DNA of 64,000 nucleotides, from contig NC_049909.1 in the NCBI RefSeq assembly GCF_001411555.2, forward strand, positions 12,141,686 to 12,205,685, written 5' to 3'. The notes under the pieces are model-generated. The model had not been told where the DNA came from. It saw only the letters and a program-made list of their open reading frames with translations, and searched no databases. Below are positions 1 through 10,963 of the stretch, piece after piece. This DNA comes from Juglans regia (taxonomy: Eukaryota; Streptophyta; Magnoliopsida; Fagales; Juglandaceae). The translations under genes were made by a program, and so were the position numbers. Each line of letters starts with the position of its first letter. Position 1 is the first letter of the stretch.

Positions 1-107
1 TGATCTCTTGTCGTACTACTCATGTATGAAGTTTTGTTAGTATTAGCTATGAGTGGGGTCCAGCTTATATGAATTATTCTATTCGTATGTAAAACACGTC
101 ATCTATA

Positions 108-195
108 TCACTTAAATGATAATATTTAATTTATAAAATTTAAATTTTAAATTTTATCTTTTAAATTAAATTATATCATACAATAAATTCTTTAT
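108..195. repeat. AT-rich dispersed repeat, copy 1
   Basis: The segment beginning ATCACTTAAATG and running through TTTAATTTATAA and TCTTTTAAAT to TATATCATA recurs with few changes at about 14700-14785. It looks like a short non-autonomous element. No clear terminal repeats or target duplication were found. Confidence 0.5.
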
Positions 196-883
196 TCAAT
201 ATATATAATGTTCTACATACCAACTTGAAAATAAAAATCACAAAAAGAAATCAAGTCACCACGTCATCATCGTGGCCATACGGAATAACTTGGCCCCTCT
301 TTTACTGCTTGTTAATTTTTACTTTTCTCAATTTTTTTATTTTTTTATTTCTTTAATTTTAATTTTTCTTATTAGGCATTAATATCACAGGATCCAAATA
401 ATTAAACGTACCGATCGATGTAGTTTTTAACAATTTGATAAAAACTTTAACTATAAAATCATTATATAAAAATAAATCACAAAATAACGTGACTTAGTAT
501 AATATATTAAATTAAAAATTTATTTTGAATCGAAACATAGTCGTTAAGTGGACCACATTATACGGGAATTACACAGTACCATATCATGTCGATTTCATTG
601 AAGATCATAACTGACCACTACTATTTGCTAGTTCTTGATATTTCTGCTAATGTTTGCACCTAGCTAAATGCACAGATGATATTTATTTTCATTCATTATT
701 TCTTTCGTTTTTTATTCATCACTATTACATTTTTTATATTTATATCCAGCACATGTGCATGAGTTAAATAAATTAAGATAAAATAATTTATATAGTCGTA
801 AGGTATATATGCAAATCCCCTTGAAAAAAGTGGGTAATTGAGTTGATGAGACTCACGTGGAAAAACATATCATTTTTTTTAGA

Positions 884-1030
884 GTACTGCCACATCCACA
901 AACGAATTATATAAAAGTAATTTTATAAATTGATGTGATTTCATCTGATCCATTAGATCTACTTATAATAAAAGTAATTTTATAATTTGACCAACCACAT
1001 TAAACCACATCTGTTTGTGGGATTTTTTTT
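884..1030. repeat. Small inverted-repeat element (MITE-like)
   Basis: The left end has CCACATCCACAAAC and the right end has CACATCTGTTTGTGGG, which are near reverse complements. A motif AAAAGTAATTTTATAA is repeated inside, near 915 and 972. This is the layout of a short non-autonomous DNA transposon, but no target duplication is evident. Confidence 0.45.
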
Positions 1031-1326
1031 TTTTGTATAATCTTTTTGTAACTAAAACATTTTTTTTTAACGATAGATCCTATTTTTGTTTAAAAAAAAA
1101 CAAAAAATAGTATACGTGGCTTATATACTCTACACTACAACAGAAATGGTCTTTTGGGACGAAAATTTTCGTCCCAAAAGACAGTCGTTTCGTCCCAAAA
1201 AATGTTTTGGGACGAAAAAAAATCGTCCTAAGCTCGTGCTAACAACACTGTGTCAAAAGGTATATTGGAACGAAAATCACCATTTTGTCTCAAAAAATAT
1301 TTTTTGGGACAAAATTGAAGGAAACC

Positions 1327-1677
1327 GTTCGAACACGTTCGAACGAGAATTTCTTTTGTCACGGTTAAAATTCATCCCATAATATCGTTTGAACGTAAAC
1401 AATTTTAAGTTTGAACAGTAGTAACGTGTTTGAACGATTACAAAATATATTCGAACAAACATGAATTCGTTCGAACGACATGAACGTAGCTTTGCGTTCG
1501 AACGGTAAAGGGTCAGATCGAACGGTATAAGTTATGTTTGAACACTTCAGAGATAAATGACATTCGAACATTATGTGATCGTTTGAACTCAACGGAAATA
1601 AATTGCGTTCAAACATTATGTTACCGTTCGAACGTTATTTATGTTACTGTTCGAACGTTATTTGTTCGTTCGAACGA
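1327..1677. repeat. Left subterminal array of TTCGAAC palindromes
   Basis: About fifteen copies or one-base variants of the palindrome CGTTCGAACG occur in 350 bp, typically 15-30 bp apart. In CACTA elements, subterminal repeats of this kind bind the TNPA-type protein; that role is inferred here from position only. Confidence 0.75.
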
Positions 1678-1863
1678 TAACTATTTTATTTAAAGTCAAT
1701 AATAGAAAACCAAATAGACATTCATAATATTTTAAAAAAATACATTAAAAAATGTTTAACACTCACAAAAATTTTATAATAAGTGCAAACTAAATAAATA
1801 ACCGTGAGACGGGCATTGTTCGTACATAAATAGATAATTCCAAAATCTGTACGTAAAAAACAA

Positions 1864-3389
1864 TCAGTTGCTTGGAGGCCTGTATTGTTGCATAAGCTGT
1901 TGCATTTGGAGTTGCATCTGTCTTCTAGACTCTTCTTGTTGTTCTTCATGTTGTTTGAGGCACATCTCCATATCTGCTTATTTTGCCAGTTGAGCCTCTA
2001 ACTCATGCTGCCTTGCAGTCAATTCTTCGATTCTGGAATTCGCATTCTCTAGCGATATAGAAGTCATAGATGCATTCCCAGAAGAAGAGGATGAGGGAGA
2101 AGGCTTTACACAGCGACCCAAACCCTTCAAATATCCTAAACGTTGACCCAGGACTTGTGTAAAAATATCAATATCACTTGTTGAAGAATTTTGATCTGAT
2201 ATAGATTCAGCATATAGGGCAACCATTTTATCCTAGACATATATAAGTTAAAGAATTAACATCGTCATAAATACTCTAATATATTTAATGAAAATAGGTT
2301 ATAATACTTACATAATTTTTACGGGCATCAGGATGAGACCACTCTCCATTACAATTAGTGTGCGATGCAACATATAATTTTGTCAGATCATAATTGGTAT
2401 CTGAATCCTCTACAATAAATGTGTTAAGATATAAAGTCATTATGATTCATCCAAATAATTAACTATATCCAATAAAAAAAAAAAGCAATATCAATTTCTT
2501 AGAGAGACGACGGAAAGATCTTGAGCCTGCATGATGATTAATTTTCAATTTTGATCTATTTGTTTTGTTTATAGAACTTCGCTCCTGAAAAGAAATTGAA
2601 AATATTATGAAGTGAAATGACAAATAGGACAGGAAAAATAATTAAATTTAATTATACCTGATATGATGGATCCTCAAACATGTCACAAAGTTTTTCCCAC
2701 TCAGAAGGTCAGACATTCTGAAAAGGATGTTGGCGTGCATCTTCATTCTTCTCAAACTTATTATAATGCTCATGACATTTCGCCTTATATTTGCGGAATG
2801 CATTACTCATAAGCTCTTCCATAGTCTTACGCTCCTTTCTCTGACCAAAATTTAATTCGAAATCATCATTGAAAAAAATAGTCACAAACACATTATCATT
2901 TATAATATTCTAAATTTAAGTAAAATATAGAAATTTATTATACTAAATCAATGTTTTAAACATTACCAAACAACGCTTCTTGATAAGCTCCTTAACAACT
3001 TGGGGGACTTTCTTCCATGAAGTCTTTGCCAAATGTGCGTAAGTTCGTGTAAGAGCACCCACATGCGATGCAAGCCAAGCTGCTGGTTGTCCTTCGCCCC
3101 CAGTATGTTCGTCAGGAATATTAACCTTGATCTTACCCACCTTCCGATATTTTTCCAATGTCACCCCTCTAGTGGTGCCTCGACCTTGACAAGATTGTAC
3201 TGTAGACTCTATAAAATATAACATTATAATCAATTTTATTTATATGTATATTATAGGACCTTAATTAATAACTTTTATGAGTATTAGATTTTTACCTTAT
3301 TCTGTAGAGTCAATATCTAATGGTGAGTCTGAAGGATAGCTAGGAATAGGTGGAGATGGATTGCGAACTTCCTTCCTCTTTGGCGACAT
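1864..3389 (-). pseudogene. TNP1-like CACTA protein (Transposase_24 family), decayed
   Basis: Six exons can be traced on the minus strand. The start codon is at 3389-3387 (MSPKRKEVRNPSPP). Exon 2 (about 3210-2970) carries RGTTRGVTLEKYRKVGKIKV and HVGALTRTYAHLAKTSWKKV. Exon 3 (about 2860-2659) has SNAFRKYKAKCHEHYNKFEK and SEWEKLCDMFEDPSYQ. Exon 4 has ERSSINKTNRSKLKINHHAG, exon 5 NGEWSHPDARK, and exon 6 ends in a Gln-rich coiled coil that stops at 1866-1864. This domain order is that of plant En/Spm-type accessory transposase proteins. Stops interrupt exon 1 (after DSTE), exon 3 (before PSEWEK) and exon 6 (at 1980-1978). Each fits CAA to TAA or CGA to TGA. Exon limits are approximate except where stated. 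Confidence 0.8.
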
Positions 3390-3459
3390 AATTTCAAACT
3401 ACTGATATATTCAATAAGTAAAATATTTATTATCAAGTGTAATGTTAACACATAATTGG

Positions 3460-4375
3460 TCAATCATAATCTGTATTAGTTTCATTTGACGATTCGCTCT
3501 CATCATCTGTAGATATTTCAGATGATTCAACATTTTCCTCAGCTGTCGCATCAACAATTTCAGCCTCAATATCTTCTCTATTTAATGGAATCATCTCATA
3601 TTGGCTCAAATCCACAAACAAATTTAAGGCTGGTTGACTCTCTTGGTATGCTTCTTGAGTAGAGGAGTCATCTTCTTCTTCATCTTGTCCTTCCGCCTGA
3701 TGGATAACATCATATATATTTCTTGGAGAATATTTTTGTACTACTCACCTTTGATTTCCTAACTTCGGGTCATCTAAGTAGAATACTTGAGATGTTTGAG
3801 AAGCCAAAATAAAAATATCATCTTCATACTATTTTTTTGATGTATTAACACTCAAAAAATATTCATCATCACGGACTCCAGTATGAGGATTGTTTAAATC
3901 CCACCAATCACACTTAAACAGATACACCGCAAGCTCTCCCAAATATTTCACTCCAATTATATCGACAATAACCCCATAGAAATCAATATTTTCTTCATCA
4001 TGATTTCCTTTGACTAGGACACCACTATTTTAGATTTTCCTATAACAATCTCGATCCATTGTGTAATACCTACTTCCCCTAGAAATACATGCAGAATATC
4101 GAGCAGCGCGTCTCGATGGGCCACGGGCCAATGCATACAGTTCATCTGATATATCATTTAGATTATTCATATGCATTTGTACAACCTACATATTGAGTAA
4201 AACATATATTATATCAAAATTTAAATCAATATTTTTTCATTGGTTATTGAGTAAAGCATATGTAATGTCATTACCCGTTCTTCAAACCATCTCGGGAACT
4301 CCACTTCATGTTTCTGGTTTATATCATTTACTCATAGTTTCTTGAGCACGTTAATATAATCACTGAAATTGATGA
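3460..4375 (-). pseudogene. C-terminal remnant of TNP2-like CACTA transposase (DUF4216 region)
   Basis: The minus strand reads EVEFPRWFEERV (near 4300), then MHMNNLNDISDELYALARGP and YYTMDRDCYRKSKIVVS, then DFYGVIVDIIGVKYLGE, VYLFKCDWWDLNNPHTG and ILASQTSQVFYLDDPKLGNQ. It ends in an acidic Ser/Glu tail with a stop at 3462-3460. This matches the end of TNP2-type transposases, including the DUF4216 domain. Two stops are in frame: one where the family has Trp, after GNQR (TGG to TGA), and one after NTSKK. The N-terminal and catalytic parts are missing upstream, so this is an internally deleted copy. Confidence 0.8.
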
Positions 4376-5983
4376 TTACCACAAATCTTTTATATTCTTA
4401 GGCTTTTTTTAAAGTAAATGAACATACCATTTATAGTTATTAAATCTTAACTATTTTATTTTAATTTAAAGATTTAATAGTATTTTAATTTAAATATTAA
4501 TTTTATTAATTTAGAATTAAGTATTTAGGGTTATTAAATCTTAATTATTGTATTTTAATTTAAAGATTTAGTGGTACATATAATTTACAACTATCTTTAT
4601 ATATTTGTATTATAATCATAAATATATTGATGTATAGTTTACGTTCGAACGGTGCTACACTATGTTTGAACATAACATACACATTCGAACGGTAATCCTA
4701 ACTCGTTCGAACTTGTTCATTCCAGATTTCAGTCGTCTTCAACAACCGAAAACCCCATTAATCCGAGAATACAAATTTCTCACAACAACACAAACAACAA
4801 TATCAATAGCATACAAATTTCTAACATTGCAAAATATTATATTCAAACCAAAATGAGAATATAAAAGGCATACCTGAATTTTTAGAGATGAAAATGTAAG
4901 GAGATTAGATTATATGCCGTGCGAAGGAGCAACCCAACAAGTAGTAATCCGAGAATAATTGAGTGAGATGTTAATATTTTGAGTTTGGGGGCTAGTTTGA
5001 GGAAGAATGGCTTTGGTTCGCGAAGGGGCTGATCTGTTTCGTAAGAGTGGCGCACGGGAGTAGAGCGAGATTGTGAGGTTCTGTCGTGTATTTGCAGAAG
5101 ATTTCCTGTTTGAGCTGTTATTTACTAACCGTTTGAACGTGAAAATATTTAGCGGGATAAATTTCCTCCTTATTTTTCACGTTCGAACGTTATTTTTTAA
5201 CAGTTCGAACGGTTTGTTAAATGTTTATTAATATTTTTTTTAACACTATACCTTCAAATAAAATAACAACATTAATATATATATAAACATATTAGATGAT
5301 ACTATAGTTTAGTAACATAGTAATATCATATTATAATATATAATCGATAGTGTCATGTAATTAAACTATAACACAAATATATTATGTTAATATATTAGAC
5401 AATATATATAAGGTTTATTTAAGTCTCTTTCAATTTGTTTGTTGAAAAATTAATGGAATCGAAGGATTCCATGGATTTCAATAGCTGAGTCGACTCAACG
5501 AAGGTGTTGAGTTAAATTCGGATACCGTTCGAATCCTGGTTAGTGCATTCGAACGATACGATACAAACAAGTAGTAGACCGTTCGAACATTGTTTTATAC
5601 GTTTGAAGGGTATACCAGCCAAACAGGTTTGCATACCGTTTGAATACTATTTTAAGCGTTCGAACGGAATAATTAATTTTAGTAATATTAGTGAATCGAT
5701 GTTCTTATTCCATATTGTAATTAAATCTTTACGAGAATAGATATTATATTATAATTAAATTAATATAGAAATTTATCACATTTTATTAAATATTTAATTT
5801 CTATTAAATATTAATCTAATTAATTTTAAATAATGTGATATTATTTTTATAAAATTCTGATGTTCACAATGTCTCACTTTATTAAATTACTATTCGTATG
5901 TAATTTAGTGATTAGTTATTTATTATATTTTTATCGTTAATGTATTGATAAACTCTTTAATTGTAAATTTTAGGTTGATTAAA
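4376..5983. other. Internal non-coding part of the CACTA element
   Basis: AT-rich DNA with a duplicated stretch around TTAAATCTTAA...TTTAATTTAAAGATTTA (4438-4480 and 4530-4572). Three clusters of TTCGAAC palindromes lie at 4641-4710, 5132-5212 and 5525-5668. The transposase exons that an intact element would carry are not visible here. The internal clusters may mark old element ends or regulatory regions between the two transcription units. Confidence 0.55.
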
Positions 5984-7219
5984 ATGTCTTCTTCTAGGGC
6001 GAGACGTAAGCGACGCAATCTAGCTGAGACTAGTATCCGTCCAAGCAGGGAGATGACTGTTTCAGTGGAGCGACAAGTGAAGCTTTCTGACTTCTAGAGT
6101 CTTGTTTGGGAGGGTCATTCCCTACCATCAGTCTTCAGCGAACGTGGTTGGGCACCTATTTTAGAGGAGCGGGAGTCGTCATGGGGGACCGTCTCCTATA
6201 TTGACATTGTTTCTGAGTTCTATAGAGAGCTCGGTGGTGCCAGCCCAGATGACGGAGGGGCATACAGGATCTCTGTTCGAGGAGTTTCAGTTGTATTTTC
6301 ATGGGACAGACTCGCTGAGCATCTCGATATTCCTAAGCTGTCAGATGCATATCCAAACGTGGTGCTTAGAGAGTTTGATCCTTGAGCTGAGGCAGAGACA
6401 GTTGAGGAGGGAGCACCAGTTTATACAGATGAGGTCGATACCCTTGCTGATCATGAAATGAGGGATTTGGTTGTTGGTCCAGATGCTCCCCTGTATGACG
6501 GGACAAAAAGCATCAAGTAGGCAGATCTATCTTCTTTCTTCAAGATCCTGAATTTGATAATCGCCAGTAATATTGACCCTCGGCAGCACAAGACAGAGGT
6601 TGGCATTGACCGGACAAAATTTATGATACGGGTCGCTCGTGCTATTCCTATCGATCTGGTGGGGTATATATTCGATAGGATTCGATCAGAGTCTCGGTAC
6701 ATTTCGACGGATATACTGCCATTCGGGATCATGATCACCCGATTTCTGCTATTTGCTAGTGTCGTGCCTGATGTTGCCGAGCGTAAACGGGGGCCGATGG
6801 GACCGATCAACAGCACCACCCTTTCACGCAGCACAGGACACTCGAGACTACGTCTTCATGGACATGTTCCAGACCCGATTGATCCTCAAAGAGATGCACA
6901 GCCAGGAGATCACGGAGTATCGGCCGCTGGAACATCCAGACAGATCGAGGCATCAGTACATAGGGCTACTCGTGAGGACATGGCCGAAGTCGTGCATGCA
7001 GCGATCAGCGAACAGACATTAGTGTTGATCGATGCAGTGCGTATGAAGGTCCGTTCTGCTGTGTCTGAGTTTCATACAGAGATTACTGGTACCATCTCTG
7101 AGTTATGTACGAAGCTTGATGCCATGTCTGTGACTCAAGTCACCATCAGTACTCGATTGACATAGATAGAGGAACGCTTAGCTGCAGTCGAGGAAGAGTG
7201 CAAAGATTTGGTGTCTTAG
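5984..7219 (+). pseudogene. Putative plant transposon protein (PTPD-type), interrupted by stops
   Basis: A splice acceptor TTTTAG precedes the start MSSSRARRKRRNLAETS. One continuous frame of 411 codons runs to TAG at 7217. Blocks such as FSERGWAPILEERESSWG, YIDIVSEFYRELGG, RGVSVVFSWDRLAEHLDIPK and ARAIPIDLVGYIFDRIRSES resemble the 'putative plant transposon protein' domain found near retro- and DNA transposons in many plants. The C-terminus (AISEQTLVLIDAVRMKVRSA to the end) is predicted coiled coil. In-frame stops occur at 6095, 6383, 6518 and 7163, with no frameshift; each fits one C-to-T change (CAG to TAG three times, CGA to TGA once). It lies opposite to the TNP-like genes inside the same element. 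Cellular function is unknown. Confidence 0.75.
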
Positions 7220-7437
7220 TACTTTCTATAATTTATTTATTTATTTATTTATTTTGTTTCTAGAATGGACAATATTTAGTGTTTTGTAAATTTAGTATTT
7301 AATTATGAATTAGTATTAGTTTATATTTTCTTAACTAATTATTGATTGATATTATTCCTATAATTAAATTGATCAATTTTTTATAATTACTAGTTAATAT
7401 AAATATAATTCTAAAAAAAAAAAAAACATATGATCAC

Positions 7438-7868
7438 CGTTCGAACCATGAAAATAACGTTTGAACAGTATTGATTCATTATTCGAACGATGAATATTGT
7501 AAGTTCGAATGGTATATCAATTTCCCACTATATTAATGTTACTTAACGCGCCAAATTGCACGTTCGAACCATGCTGATTTCTCATTCGAACGGTAAAATT
7601 GTACGTTCGAACGTAATGCAGTTTCCCTCTATAATAATTATACTTAATACGTCAAAATGTACATTCGAACAGTGCTGATTAATCATTTGAATGGTTAAAA
7701 TTGCACGTTTGAACGGTGGAATAATTTTCCGCTATCATAATATTACTTAATGCGCCAAAATGTACATTCAAACGGTTAAATTTAACCGTTCGAACATTAA
7801 AACATTACATTCAAAAGGTTTCATTATTAGGGACAAAATATTTCATCCTTAATTATACCGTTCGAACA
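7438..7868. repeat. Right subterminal array of TTCGAAC palindromes
   Basis: About a dozen copies or variants of CGTTCGAACG occur here, mirroring the left array. Interleaved are three diverged copies of a longer unit containing TTACTTAA(C/T)(G/A)CGCCAAA(A/T)T and GTACGTTCGAAC, near 7545, 7640 and 7740. Confidence 0.7.
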
Positions 7869-7982
7869 TCATTTTTTTGGGACGAAATCTAAAATTCGTC
7901 CCAAAATCTCACTTTTTGAGAAGGATTTTCATTTCTTTCCATTAGAAAATAATCCCAAAAAGTCTTTTTTATTGTAGTTCTT

Positions 7983-9015
7983 GTTAGAATTGTATCTATC
8001 ATTATCCAAACTTTTCTTTGCGTGCACTCAGAATTTCAAATTTTGATTGAGTAAAAGAAGAAGTAAAAGAAAAAAGGGGAAAAAGGTGGGGTTTAAAAGT
8101 CAGAAGTAAAAATCAACTAATACTTGTTAAGTTGGATGTATCCATTTATACTTGTTTCCTCAATATGACTGCAATATATATATATATATATATATATAAT
8201 CACCCATATTTTAACTTGTATGCATGCATGCTTGTTAATTGACATCTTCGACAAACATTAGATCCACATTGTCATAATTGAAAGGAATATCCGAGATTCC
8301 ATGCAGCATCAAAACAAAATTAAAATACAGAAGATATGGAAGATATGCAGAAAAATAAGCTTAACCATCAATTTTTCATATCTTCTGCATTTGGTTTTGG
8401 TGCTAGAATATTCTTGGATATTACTTTCGATAGTTACACCTCCATCTAATCTTCTTTATTATATATATATATATATATTTCATATTGCGAATGAGAGATG
8501 AAAACGATCGAAGGAGCAAACCCTAGCTATGATCACTAATATGAAGACTTGATGAAGTTACTGATCATCATCATCATCATCGACTAGGAATATTAATAAT
8601 AGGGTATCGATCTATACAAATTAAAATTAACCCATGTATCGAAGAAATTAATATTATTTTTCTAATAATTTGTTTTTGTTTTCATCTGTATATATACGAC
8701 GTTGATCACGTGAAACAGCAGGAGCTAGCTAGCAGCTTGCCAGCTAGAGATTCTCTCCACAAAGAGGTTAGGTGAGAGACGTATGAGTTTGTTCATAGAT
8801 ATATATGGTCGATGACTCTTTCTGGCAGTACTGACATCAAGAAGATAATTAACACAAGAAATACTTGTTTATTTTATAATTTATTTTTATTTTTTTTCTA
8901 TAGATCACACGAAAAGTTATTTAAACGTGTTAATAATTAAGGTACGTACTTTTTCTCTTGAAAAATATTTCTGGGGCAGGTAGGAAACTAGAAGCATGCA
9001 TAGACTAATTTGCTT
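7983..9015. promoter_or_regulatory. Upstream region of the carbonic anhydrase gene
   Basis: No reading frame of note is present. A G-box core CACGTG sits at 8707-8712, about 300 bp upstream of the TATA box; this element is common in light- and stress-responsive plant promoters, but its use here is inferred. A pair of complementary segments (GCAGCATCAAAACAAAATTA and TTTGGTTTTGGTGC, 8302-8403) could form a hairpin of about 100 bp. Short AT and ATC microsatellites occur near 8179, 8461 and 8566. Confidence 0.5.
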
Positions 9016-9026
9016 ATATAAATAGA
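9016..9026 (+). promoter_or_regulatory. TATA box of the carbonic anhydrase gene
   Basis: TATATAAATAG lies about 35 bp before a plausible start of transcription. A 5' leader exon then ends at a donor AA|GTAAGA near 9105. The matching acceptor CTTGCAG at 9656 sits 14 bp before the start codon, so the 5' UTR probably contains an intron (about 9106-9656). Confidence 0.6.
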
Positions 9027-9303
9027 GGCATTCAGTCACTGCAGAAAATGCATAATATCACAGATTCACAGTAGTACTACAAGCTTTTTCTACCAAAAGT
9101 TTCAAGTAAGAATCCTTTTGGTCTTAGCTAGCTAGCTAGCTAGAGAATAGCTAGCTTCTCTGCATGTGTATATATTTTCTGTAAAATTTTATCTTTGATT
9201 GCCATATATATTTAGCTAGGCAAGTTAATTTCTTCATTTTCCTTAAGTTTGAAGTGATCCTGCATGTCTTGGATATATATATATATATGTATATATATGT
9301 ATA

Positions 9304-9441
9304 CACTACAAGAAAAATAGATTTTTGTGATCATTTAATTGTAGCGAAAAGACTATTTATAATCAAAACAAACTTATTTTAGCTATAAATAGTCATTTCG
9401 CTGGAATTAACTGGCCACAAATAAACAGTTTTCTTGTAGTG
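9304..9441. mobile_element. CACTA-type MITE in the 5' UTR intron
   Basis: A 138-bp element starts CACTACAAGAAAA and ends TTTTCTTGTAGTG. Its terminal inverted repeats extend imperfectly to about 28 bp. It is flanked by a perfect 3-bp duplication ATA (9301-9303 and 9442-9444), the size made by CACTA transposases. It has no coding capacity. Confidence 0.9.
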
Positions 9442-9670
9442 ATATATAGTTCTTTTTTTTTTTTTTTAACTTCGACGAGCGGATTTTTTCTTTTGATGCT
9501 CAATCCTGGCAAGTTTTATATTTGTGGAAAGAGTAGTGCTATTTGAAGGTCTTTCTTTACATCACACATCATCTACGTGACAAAAAGTACTGATTCCTTG
9601 AAGTGATCCATTTTTTAGCGTAAAAATAGTAATGTTTGTTTCTGATCAACTTGCAGAAGAATCATCAAAT

Positions 9671-9919
9671 ATGGCTAGTCTTTCTTTGGAGGAAACAGTT
9701 GAAGGAGGGAAGAGGTTGATTAACACTAGGTTTGATTAATTATGCTAATTCCTTAAGTCTCATATATATCGGGCTTAATTAATTATAAGCAAATTTTAGA
9801 ACTTCCCATACAAAACACAGAAAAATCGTGATTAATGTCATCCAAATTAAGTTCGGAACGGCCACCGTAAAGAAACACTACGTTCTCTATCCTCTCTATT
9901 TACTTGGAACGTCCTTTTC

Positions 9920-9956
<37 letters not shown>

Positions 9957-10585
9957 GAGGGAGGGGGGAAAGAGTGCCATTGTTTTTGCATGGGATGATT
10001 AACTTTTGCGTATATTACTTGGCTGCATGCAGTGAGAACGAAGATAACTCTGCAAAACTTGAGAAACCGACAGCGGAATTACCATTGGCAGATCTGATTC
10101 CTTCCAGTTCCAGCTTTGACCCAGTTCAAGCCATTATAGAAGGGTTTAAAGACTTCAAGCTGAATGAATTTGAGTATGCAGATATAACAGTAGTACCTTG
10201 CCAATACTTGTCATTAATTTATAACATGCTTTTATTTCTTTCTTCTAAAACCAAACTTGGCTTAGATTTTTCTGTTCAAAATTAGAAAAGCAGTTTGCAT
10301 GCAGCTACCTCGTGTCACCAGTACTACAAGAAATGCGATTATTTCTAATAAGAAATAATCGTTTTCGTAAACAAATATAATTGCAGCAAGAAACGTTTTT
10401 CTTTGTCATGCTACCTATCTGCATTTCTTGTATATGAATTCTTTTGATCCTCAAACTCCAACTTGGAAACCTACCATTTCAAGTATATATTTTCATCTTT
10501 ATGGTTTTCTTTGGCTGGATTTTAATTTGCAGCCCGAACAGACCTTGTTACGACGAACTTGCCAAAGGCCAGGAACCCAAGGTAC

Positions 10586-10618
<33 letters not shown>

Positions 10619-10906
10619 GTATGTATATAATCTAGGCTTCTTTGATCTATGAGCTAGGTTACCTAATTCCTGCTATATATATTCTCATAAACAAGCTTAA
10701 AAATATTACAATATTTAAGATTTAAGCAGCAAACTCAAGGATCTGAATTAATTTTATTTCTGGTGTAGTTTTTGGTATTCGCATGTTCAGACTCTCGAGT
10801 GTCCCCCTCTACTATCTTGAACTTCAAGCCTGGGGAAGCCTTCACTGTCCGCAACATTGCTAACATGGTTCCTGTGTTTGATCAGGTTTCTCATTTATCT
10901 CCAATC

Positions 10907-10963
<57 letters not shown>

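Larger units (their letters stand above)
1..1132. other. AT-rich intergenic DNA
   Basis: No gene is visible. The stretch is AT-rich and holds two short repeat-family pieces, listed separately, before the CACTA terminus at 1133. The small reading frames here have no protein resemblance that I can recognise. Confidence 0.7.
1133..7979. mobile_element. Degenerate CACTA (En/Spm) DNA transposon
   Basis: The left end starts CACTACAACAG and is followed by a hairpin of GGGACGAAAATTTTCGTCCC. The right end carries CGTCCCAAAA blocks and finishes TTGTAGTT, one base off the expected ...TTGTAGTG. The flanking triplets are CTA (1130-1132) and CTT (7980-7982), an imperfect 3-bp target duplication. Clusters of TTCGAAC-type palindromes lie inside both ends, like the subterminal transposase-binding repeats of this superfamily. 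Minus-strand remnants resemble TNP1 and TNP2 products; the catalytic part of TNP2 is absent. All recognisable reading frames contain stops, so the copy is not autonomous. Confidence 0.85.

Noticed and set aside
1086..1382. Small open frame of 98 codons across the CACTA left end
   Set aside because: It runs through terminal inverted repeats and the palindrome array and has no protein resemblance.
1327..1677. Regularly spaced TTCGAACG units that might look like a CRISPR-type array
   Set aside because: Spacing is irregular, units are short and palindromic, and the context is a plant CACTA transposon. They are subterminal repeats.
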